A stretch of 6,230 bases of DNA from NCBI GenBank assembly GCA_964586775.1, contig CAZPJD010000126.1:1-6230 (forward strand), written 5' to 3'. This DNA comes from JADLEX01 sp964586775 (GTDB lineage: Bacteria; Lernaellota; Lernaellaia; JACKCT01). The notes under the pieces were generated by a model that saw nothing but the letters and a program-made list of their open reading frames with translations, was not told the DNA's origin and did no database searches. Below are positions 1-6,230 of the stretch, piece by piece. A program made the translations under genes and the position numbers. Numbering within the stretch: the first letter of the stretch is position 1; every line of letters starts with the position of its first letter.

Positions 1-1
1 C

Positions 2-1360
<1,359 letters not shown>

Positions 1361-1385
1361 TCGAAGAACGGAAACCGACGGACGG

Positions 1386-2519
1386 ATGATGAGCGCAAAC
1401 GAATCGGCGCACACGGGCGCGGCAGAGGTTCGGTCGGTCGATCTTCACCAGTTGCTGAAGATCATGATCGAAAAAGGGGCGAGCGACCTTCACATCACGA
1501 CGGGCTCGCCCCCGCAGTTTCGCATCGACGGCCGCCTGACGCCGCTGAACATGCCGGCGCTCACGGCCAGCGACACCAAGCGTCTGTGCTATTCGGTGCT
1601 CACCGACCTGCAGCGGCACCACTTCGAGGAAGAGAGCGAGCTCGATCTGTCCTTCGGCGTGAAGGGCCTGTCGCGGTTCCGCGCCAACGTGTACCGCCAG
1701 CGCGGCGCGGTGGCCGGCGCGTTCCGCGTCATCCCGTTCAAGACCTTCAGCCTGCAGGAACTCGGCCTGCCCAACATCATCAGCGACCTGACGAACAAGC
1801 CGTCGGGCCTGATCCTCGTCACCGGCCCGACGGGCTGCGGCAAGTCGACGACGCTCACGTCGATCATCGACAAGATCAACACGTCGCGGAACCAGCACAT
1901 CCTCACCGTCGAGGATCCGATCGAGTACCTGCACGCGCACAAGGGCTGCCTCGTCAACCAGCGCGAGGTGCACTCCGACACCAAGACCTTCACGATCGCC
2001 CTCAAGCACATCCTGCGTCAGGACCCCGACATCGTGCTGATCGGCGAGATGCGCGATCTGGACACGATCGAGTCGGCGCTCAACATCTCCGAGACGGGCC
2101 ATCTGACCTTTGCCACGCTGCACACCAACAACGCGGTGCAGTCGATCAACCGCATCATCGACGTCTTCCCGCCGCACCAGCAGCCGCAGGTGCGCGCGCA
2201 GCTCTCGTTCGTGCTCGAAGGCGTCATCTGCCAGCGCCTCATCCCGCGGGCGTCGGGCGTCGGGCGCGTGATGTGTTGCGAGGTGATGATCCCCAACGCG
2301 GCGATCCGCGCTCTCATCCGCGACGACAAGGTGCATCAGATCTACTCCCAGATGCAGATGGGCCAGAGCAAGTACGGCATGCAGACGATGAACCAATCGC
2401 TCTTCGGCCTCTACACGCGCGGGCTCATCACGTACAAGGATGCGCTGGGACATTCCACCGAGCCCGAGGAACTGGTTCAGATGATCGAGTCCGCGGCCGC
2501 CAAGGCGGCCAAGAAGTAG
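1386..2519 (+). CDS. pilT: Type IV pilus retraction ATPase PilT
   Basis: PilT is the hexameric motor that depolymerises the pilus and drives twitching motility. The 377-residue product has near the family's usual length plus a short N-terminal extension (about 20 residues before LHQLLKIMIEKGASDLHIT). Seen in order: PAS-like N2 region (GASDLHITTGSPPQFRIDG, 31-49), Walker A GPTGCGKST (147-155, Lys153), Asp box LTVEDPIEY (173-181), Walker B DPDIVLIGEMRD (213-224, Glu221), His box GHLTFATLHTNNAVQSINRIIDVFP (within 238-262), and AIRALIR (306-312) at the position of the retraction-associated AIRNLIRE motif. There is no tetracysteine motif, which fits PilT and not PilB. Two ATGs stand in tandem (1386 and 1389); no strong Shine-Dalgarno is visible, only ACGGA-like purines just upstream, so either may be used. 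A PilU-type accessory ATPase is possible, but as the only retraction ATPase here, between pilB and pilC, PilT is favoured. Confidence 0.95.
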   Translation: MMSANESAHTGAAEVRSVDLHQLLKIMIEKGASDLHITTGSPPQFRIDGRLTPLNMPALTASDTKRLCYSVLTDLQRHHFEEESELDLSFGVKGLSRFRANVYRQRGAVAGAFRVIPFKTFSLQELGLPNIISDLTNKPSGLILVTGPTGCGKSTTLTSIIDKINTSRNQHILTVEDPIEYLHAHKGCLVNQREVHSDTKTFTIALKHILRQDPDIVLIGEMRDLDTIESALNISETGHLTFATLHTNNAVQSINRIIDVFPPHQQPQVRAQLSFVLEGVICQRLIPRASGVGRVMCCEVMIPNAAIRALIRDDKVHQIYSQMQMGQSKYGMQTMNQSLFGLYTRGLITYKDALGHSTEPEELVQMIESAAAKAAKK

Positions 2520-2527
2520 CGCGATCG

Positions 2528-2534
2528 AAAGGAG
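2528..2534 (+). promoter_or_regulatory. Shine-Dalgarno of pilC
   Basis: AAAGGAG lies six bases before the ATG at 2541, close to an ideal ribosome binding site and clearly stronger than those of the neighbouring genes. It fixes the pilC start and lies in the 21-nt spacer after the pilT stop. Confidence 0.8.
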
Positions 2535-2540
2535 ACGGTC

Positions 2541-3752
2541 ATGCCGGTCTACAAATGGGAAGGACGTACCCGTTCCGGAAACGTCGCCAAGGGCGAGATG
2601 GAAGCGCCCAACGAGGAGGCCGTCATCGCCCGGCTGCGTTCGCAGCAGATCGTCGCGACCGAGGTGAAGGCGAAGGGCAAGGGCGGAAGCATCTTTCAGG
2701 TCGAGCTGATGAAGCAGCGGGTGACCGAGAAGGAAATCGTCATCTTCACCCGTCAGTTCGCCACGATGATCGACGCCGGTCTCCCGCTCGTGCAGTGCCT
2801 CGACATCCTCGTTTCGCAGCAGGTCAACAAGACCTTCGCCGAGGTTCTGCTGCAGGTGAAAAACGACGTCGAGTCCGGTTCGACCTTCGCCAAGGCGCTC
2901 GGCAAGCACCCCAAGGTTTTCGATCAGCTCTTCGTCGCCCTGGTCGCGGCGGGCGAGGTCGGCGGTATTCTCGACACGATCATGAACCGCTTGGGCGCCT
3001 ACATCGAAAAGGCGATGAAGCTCAAGAAACGCGTCAAAGGCGCGATGGTCTATCCGGCCGCGGTTCTGGGCATCACGATCATCGTCGTGCTCGTCCTGCT
3101 CATCTTCGTCATCCCCGTGTTCAAGAAGATGTTCGAAGACTTCGGCGGCCAGCTCCCCGGTCCGACGCAGCTCGTCGTGGACGTATCGAACTTCATCCGC
3201 GGTTTCTGGTTCATCCTCCTGCCCGTGATCATCGGCGCGGTCGTCGCGTTCCGTCAGGTCGTCAAGACCGACAAGGGCGGCGCGGTGTGGGACGACGTGA
3301 TCCTCAAAGTCCCTGTGTTCGGCGAACTCATCCGCAAGCAGGCGGTCGCCAAATTCACGCGCACTCTGGGCACGATGATCACGTCGGGCGTGCCGATTCT
3401 GGATGGCCTCGAAATCGTCGCGAAAACCTCGGGCAACCGAACCATCGAACGCGCGATCCTGAGGACGAAAGCGCGCATCGCCGAAGGCAAGACCATCGCC
3501 GAGCCGCTCGCCGAATCGGGCGTGTTTCCACCGATGGTGTGCCAGATGATCACGGTCGGCGAATCGACCGGCGCCCTCGACGTCATGCTCGCGAAGATCG
3601 CGGATTTCTACGAGGACGAGGTCGACCAGTCCGTATCCGCTTTGACCACGCTGCTCGAACCCATCATGATGGTGTTCCTCGGCGGGTCGGTCGGCTTCCT
3701 GCTCGTGTGCATGTATCTGCCGATCTTCAAGCTCGTGTCCGTGATCGGCTGA
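2541..3752 (+). CDS. pilC: Type IV pilus inner-membrane platform protein PilC
   Basis: PilC (GspF family) is the polytopic inner-membrane protein on which PilB and PilT act to insert or remove pilin subunits. The 403-residue product has the normal family length. It opens with the usual MPVYKWEGRTRSGNVAKGEMEA-type N-terminus, followed by two T2SSF repeats, about 67-193 and 269-395. Each contains the matching pattern of a FTRQFATMIDAGLPL / FTRTLGTMITSGVPI block and a GEVGGILD / GESTGALD block. Hydrophobic helices lie at about 170-192, 222-238 and 372-398, matching the three-helix GspF/PilC topology with cytoplasmic helical domains. The strong ribosome binding site at 2528-2534 supports the start. 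It follows pilT by 21 nt and precedes the pilSR pair. GspF of type II secretion has the same fold, but the pil context decides. No truncation or frameshift is seen. Confidence 0.96.
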   Translation: MPVYKWEGRTRSGNVAKGEMEAPNEEAVIARLRSQQIVATEVKAKGKGGSIFQVELMKQRVTEKEIVIFTRQFATMIDAGLPLVQCLDILVSQQVNKTFAEVLLQVKNDVESGSTFAKALGKHPKVFDQLFVALVAAGEVGGILDTIMNRLGAYIEKAMKLKKRVKGAMVYPAAVLGITIIVVLVLLIFVIPVFKKMFEDFGGQLPGPTQLVVDVSNFIRGFWFILLPVIIGAVVAFRQVVKTDKGGAVWDDVILKVPVFGELIRKQAVAKFTRTLGTMITSGVPILDGLEIVAKTSGNRTIERAILRTKARIAEGKTIAEPLAESGVFPPMVCQMITVGESTGALDVMLAKIADFYEDEVDQSVSALTTLLEPIMMVFLGGSVGFLLVCMYLPIFKLVSVIG

Positions 3753-3762
3753 CGATGTGATG

Positions 3763-3782
3763 CGGCCGGCGCGCGCCGGCCG
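3763..3782. repeat. Perfect 20-nt GC palindrome between pilC and pilS
   Basis: Positions 3763-3782 are exactly self-complementary and made only of G and C; as RNA they can form an eight-base-pair stem with a GCGC loop. The element lies 10 nt after the pilC stop and 49 nt before the preferred pilS start. There is no U-run after it, so it is not a canonical intrinsic terminator. An RNA-stability or partial-attenuation element between the machinery genes and the regulator genes is possible but inferred. It would lie within coding sequence if pilS began at 3757 or 3760. Confidence 0.6.
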
Positions 3783-3799
3783 GCGAAAGGACGACGGCC

Positions 3800-3823
3800 A
3801 TGGCTTCCTTCACGGCAAGGTGA
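3800..3823 (+). other. Possible seven-codon leader ORF before pilS
   Basis: An ATG at 3800 is preceded by AAAGGA (3786-3791) with eight-base spacing and opens a frame encoding MASFTAR, ending in TGA at 3821-3823. That stop overlaps the purine tract (3817-3828) that should serve as the pilS ribosome binding site, a layout that would allow translational coupling. It is too short for coding statistics and may be chance; only the good Shine-Dalgarno and the position argue for it. Confidence 0.25.
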
Positions 3824-3828
3824 GAGGA
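3817..3828 (+). promoter_or_regulatory. Shine-Dalgarno region deciding the pilS start
   Basis: The purine tract contains AAGGTGA (3817-3823, eight bases before the ATG at 3832) and AGAGGA (3823-3828, three bases before it). The earlier in-frame GTG 3757 and ATG 3760 have no comparable site, and the 25 extra residues they would add are Arg/Gly-rich and unlike a kinase N-terminus. This favours 3832. Confidence 0.6.
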
Positions 3829-3831
3829 ATC

Positions 3832-5496
3832 ATGGCCGTCTCCGTTTCCCGCTCCGGCGCATCGCCGCATTCGGCCGCCGCCGGGTCCGACGCCAATCAG
3901 CTTCTGCAATGGCTGCTGTTCCTGCGTGTCGTCGTCGCGACGTTCGTGCTCGGTCGCGTCTTCGTGTTGGGCATTCACGAGGCGCGCTACGCGTTTTTCA
4001 TCCTCATCACCACGCATGTTCTCACGGCGCTGCTCTCGGCGCTGTTCATCCAGCGGTTCGCGCGTCGCGAGTGGTTCCTGTATCTGCAGGTGTATTGGGA
4101 CATCCTGTTCATCACCGGCCTCGTCTATCTGTCGGGCGGCGTCGATTCGTTCTTTCCGTTCATGTACGTGCTGGCGGTCATCAACGCGTCGATCCTGCTC
4201 ACGCGACGGGCGACCAACGTCGCCGGCGTCGTCTGCTCGGCGCTGATGATCGTGATCTTCGTCGCCCAGTGGCGCGGCGTCGTGTCTTTGCCCAACGTCG
4301 AACCCGACGCGCCGGTCATCACGATGCGCGACGTGGTGCTCAAGCTCGTCTTCCACATCTTCGCCATCTTCGCCGCCGCGTATCTCGCGGGATTCCTCTC
4401 GGAACGCAGCCGCGCCGTCGGCATCGAATTGGCACGCAAGCAGGAAGATCTGGAACAGCTTCGCGCGCGCTTCGAACACATGATCCGATCGGTGCCGATG
4501 GGCATTCTCGCGCTCGACGATCACGAGCGCGTCATGTTTGCGAATCCCGCGGCTCTGGGCATTCTCGGACGCGACGCGCGAAGCGATCTGTCGGGACGCG
4601 CCTTGCGCGAGGTGATGCCCGAGCTGGGGCTGGTTCTTCCGCGCGCAGGCGCCCGGCACGCGTCGGCGAGTCTGGAGATCGCCGACGGACGAACGATCCA
4701 CCTCGAGATCGGCCACTCGCCGCTTGTCGGGGGCGACGGAACGCGACTGGGCGCGCTCGTCACCTTCGAGGACCGCACGGCGATCAAGACGATGGAAGAC
4801 GAAGTGCGTCGAACGGACCGGCTGGCCGCGGTCGGAAAGCTGGCGGCGGGCATCGCGCACGAAATCCGCAATCCGCTGGCGAGCATGTCCGGTTCGATTC
4901 AACTGCTCTCGCGCGAGCTGAAACTCGATGCCGTCAACGCGCATCTGATGGACATCGTCATTCGCGAAACGGAGCGGCTCAACTCGCTCGTCACCGACTT
5001 CCTCGCATTCGCGCGCCCCGGACCCGTCAAAGAGGAGCTGGTCGACGCGCGGATCGTCGCCGACGACACGGCGAAGGTGCTGGAGAACGAGCCCGCCTGC
5101 CGCTCGGGGATTCGCATCGTGCGCGAGTTCGCCGATCCGCTCTTCGTGCGCGCCGACCCCAACCAGCTTCGCCAGGTCTTCTGGAATCTCGGCATCAACG
5201 CGGTGCAGGCCATGCCCGACGGCGGCGAGCTGCGGCTGCGCGGGCGGATTCTCGGCGGGCCGGTGGAGGGCTTCGACGGGCGCGTCGTCGAGATCGCCGT
5301 GAGCGACAACGGCGTGGGCATGGACGACGACACGCAAAAGGCGATCTTCGATCCGTTCTTCACGACGAAGGAACGCGGCACGGGGCTCGGGTTGACCACC
5401 TGCCACACGATCGTCGAAATGTTCCGCGGTCGGATTCTGGTCGAGAGCCGTCCGCGAAAGGGAACCACCTTCACGGTGCGTTTCCCGGCCGCCTGA
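3832..5496 (+). CDS. pilS: Sensor histidine kinase PilS of the PilSR two-component system
   Basis: PilS is the inner-membrane histidine kinase that controls pilin expression through PilR. With the ATG at 3832 the product has 554 residues. Six hydrophobic segments (about 24-47, 53-73, 83-102, 108-123, 129-146 and 169-188) match the six-helix sensor module known for PilS, and there is no large periplasmic domain. A short coiled-coil-like stretch (about 195-217) leads into a PAS-like domain (about 210-318). The HisKA H-box is AGIAHEIRNPLASM, with phospho-acceptor His343. The HATPase domain has the N-box NLGINAVQAMPDGG (Asn456), G1 DNGVGM (492-497), F-box FDPFFTTK (506-513) and G2 GTGLGL (516-521), so all catalytic motifs are intact. 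The response regulator begins 19 nt downstream. In-frame starts at 3757 or 3760 would add 25 residues and are less likely. A generic PAS kinase is the fallback, but helix number and context point to PilS. Confidence 0.92.
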   Translation: MAVSVSRSGASPHSAAAGSDANQLLQWLLFLRVVVATFVLGRVFVLGIHEARYAFFILITTHVLTALLSALFIQRFARREWFLYLQVYWDILFITGLVYLSGGVDSFFPFMYVLAVINASILLTRRATNVAGVVCSALMIVIFVAQWRGVVSLPNVEPDAPVITMRDVVLKLVFHIFAIFAAAYLAGFLSERSRAVGIELARKQEDLEQLRARFEHMIRSVPMGILALDDHERVMFANPAALGILGRDARSDLSGRALREVMPELGLVLPRAGARHASASLEIADGRTIHLEIGHSPLVGGDGTRLGALVTFEDRTAIKTMEDEVRRTDRLAAVGKLAAGIAHEIRNPLASMSGSIQLLSRELKLDAVNAHLMDIVIRETERLNSLVTDFLAFARPGPVKEELVDARIVADDTAKVLENEPACRSGIRIVREFADPLFVRADPNQLRQVFWNLGINAVQAMPDGGELRLRGRILGGPVEGFDGRVVEIAVSDNGVGMDDDTQKAIFDPFFTTKERGTGLGLTTCHTIVEMFRGRILVESRPRKGTTFTVRFPAA

Positions 5497-5504
5497 AAGG
5501 AAAC

Positions 5505-5510
5505 GGGGAA
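5505..5510 (+). promoter_or_regulatory. Shine-Dalgarno-like site of pilR
   Basis: GGGGAA lies five bases before the ATG at 5516; a second purine run, AAAGGA (5496-5501), overlaps the last base of the pilS stop but is 14 bases away. Together they support 5516 as the start and translation soon after pilS. Confidence 0.55.
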
Positions 5511-5515
5511 AACGA

Positions 5516-6230
5516 ATGTCCAAGACGCGGCTGCTGGTGGTCGACGACGAACTGTCGATGCGGGAATTCCTGTCGATCCTGCTGACGAAGGAAGGCCACG
5601 CGGTCGACACGGCGGTGGACGGCAACGATGCCGTGAAGAAGATCTCGCAGCATCGCTACGACCTGGTCGTCACCGACATCAAGATGCCGGGCCTGTCCGG
5701 CGTCGACGTGCTGCGCGCGGCCAAGGAACGCGACCCCGAGGCCGCGGTCGTGATGATCACCGCCTACGCCAGCCCCGAGTCCGTCACCGAGGCGATCGAG
5801 CTGGGCGCCACCGACTACGTGACGAAGCCGTTTCGCGTCGACGACCTCAAGCACGTCATCCGCAAGTGCCTCGAAAACCGCTCGCTCCTGCGCGAGAACA
5901 TTCAGCTCAAGACCGAGCTCGGCAACCGCTATGGCTTTGCCAACATCTTCGGCGCGACGTGTTTCGAGTCACCGCTTCGGCAATCGGCCGAGCTGACCAT
6001 GATACCGGCGGCGGCCTACGATAGCTTCGCCGCCGACGCGGCGCGCGCCCACGGAAAGCTCGTATGGGCCTACAACGGGCTCAGGCCTCACGCCGGACCG
6101 CTGATGCTCGACGTGCCCGCGACCGACCTTCGCGCCAACGCGTGGATCGGCGAACGCTACCGCGTCGAGCGGTGGTTCTATTGGGAGTCGACGTACGTGC
6201 TCGACCAGAACCGAGGCGGGCAGGGGGGCG
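5516..6230 (+). CDS. pilR: PilR-type response regulator N-terminus joined in frame to a foreign segment; 3'-partial
   Basis: The frame starts 19 nt after pilS and runs off the window (238 codons, no stop). Residues 1-120 form a complete receiver domain: acidic pair Asp10/Asp11, phospho-acceptor Asp54 (VVTDIKMPG), Thr82 and Lys104-Pro105 (TKPF). Residues 121-146 are the helical linker ending NRYGFANIFG, typical of PilR and related NtrC-family regulators just before the sigma-54 AAA+ domain (usually ...ANIIGKS...). From about residue 147 (nt 5954) this homology stops. None of the expected AAA+ motifs, such as GESGTGKE or GAFTGA, appears in the remaining 92 codons, which instead resemble DUF4091 proteins. 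A genuine PilR is about 450-480 residues with AAA+ and Fis-type HTH domains, so as written this product could be phosphorylated but could not activate sigma-54 transcription. The PilR identity of the first 146 residues is well supported; whether the reading frame is a real gene is doubtful. Confidence 0.85.
   Translation, partial: MSKTRLLVVDDELSMREFLSILLTKEGHAVDTAVDGNDAVKKISQHRYDLVVTDIKMPGLSGVDVLRAAKERDPEAAVVMITAYASPESVTEAIELGATDYVTKPFRVDDLKHVIRKCLENRSLLRENIQLKTELGNRYGFANIFGATCFESPLRQSAELTMIPAAAYDSFAADAARAHGKLVWAYNGLRPHAGPLMLDVPATDLRANAWIGERYRVERWFYWESTYVLDQNRGGQGG
5954..6230 (+). other. DUF4091 / glycoside-hydrolase-like C-terminal fragment after the pilR break
   Basis: In the pilR frame, residues 147-238 read like the interior of a DUF4091 domain, found in large, often secreted, glycoside-hydrolase-like proteins. 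Recognisable pieces are PAAAYDSFAADAARAHGKLVWAYNG-type sequence (within 164-188), RPHAGPLMLDVPATDLRANAW (within 190-210) and RWFYWESTYVLDQNRGG (219-235). In such proteins this part follows a long N-terminal region of several hundred residues, which is absent here, so the segment is a fragment truncated at both ends. It contains third-position A/T codons of types not seen in the 146 pilR codons before it (ATA, TCA, GTA, CCT, CGA, CTT, GGA). The family assignment is from memory of conserved motifs, not from a search. It has no known role in type IV pili. Confidence 0.55.

Noticed and set aside
2495..2510. Inverted repeat at the 3' end of pilT that could look like a terminator stem
   Set aside because: It arises from alternating Ala and Lys codons in the Ala/Lys-rich PilT tail, has a two-base centre and no U-tract, and pilC follows at once with a strong ribosome site.
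1586..3760. 724-codon + strand frame overlapping pilT and pilC
   Set aside because: Arg/Pro/His-rich product without motifs, out of frame with two genes whose motifs are complete; a shadow of biased codon use.
3757..3762. GTG 3757 or ATG 3760 as the pilS start
   Set aside because: No good ribosome site; the added residues are Arg/Gly-rich, cross the GC palindrome and look non-coding. ATG 3832 has a purine-rich site at suitable spacing.
3727..5625. Long minus-strand open frame (632 codons) antisense to pilS
   Set aside because: Same GC-driven shadow effect; low-complexity Arg/Asp/Glu/His-rich product, while the opposite strand encodes an intact sensor kinase.
5999..6001. ATG at 5999 as the start of a separate downstream gene
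   Set aside because: No Shine-Dalgarno is visible, and it falls inside the DUF4091-like similarity, which seems to begin earlier; an internal Met is more likely.

Overview
The window is a block of type IV pilus (T4P) genes from a high-GC bacterium, all on the + strand in one apparent operon: pilB (5' end outside the window) - pilT - pilC - pilS - pilR. The order, with the retraction ATPase between pilB and pilC and the PilS/PilR two-component pair right after pilC, is the one known from Myxococcus/Geobacter-type organisms (Deltaproteobacteria in the old, broad sense). Strong G/C preference at third codon positions and the protein style (for example the NRYGFANI linker in PilR) fit such a lineage. 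Genus or species cannot be read from the window.

Layout: 2-1360 pilB, extension ATPase, lacking roughly its first 110-120 residues; 1386-2519 pilT, retraction ATPase; 2541-3752 pilC, inner-membrane platform protein; 3753-3831 a short spacer with a perfect 20-nt GC palindrome and a possible seven-codon leader ORF; 3832-5496 pilS, membrane sensor kinase with six predicted helices, a PAS-like region and complete HisKA/HATPase motifs; 5516 to the end, a reading frame that starts as pilR. Spacers are 19-79 nt. No terminator, tRNA, rRNA, CRISPR or insertion sequence was seen, and no stretch over 300 nt lacks a gene.

How they work together (family knowledge): PilB hydrolyses ATP on the cytoplasmic face of PilC to add pilin subunits, PilT drives depolymerisation and retraction, and PilS senses pilin or a membrane cue and phosphorylates PilR, which with sigma-54 activates pilin transcription. 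The pilin gene pilA, often close downstream, is not present in this window.

The one real anomaly is at the 3' end. The pilR frame is normal through the receiver domain and the start of the conserved linker (to about 5953). It then switches in frame, exactly where the sigma-54 AAA+ domain should begin, to sequence resembling the C-terminal part of DUF4091 / glycoside-hydrolase-like proteins. No AAA+ or DNA-binding domain follows before the window ends. The most economical explanation is a chimeric join close to a contig end or a local rearrangement, not a new kind of regulator. The rest is a conventional T4P locus; I found no convincing undescribed system.
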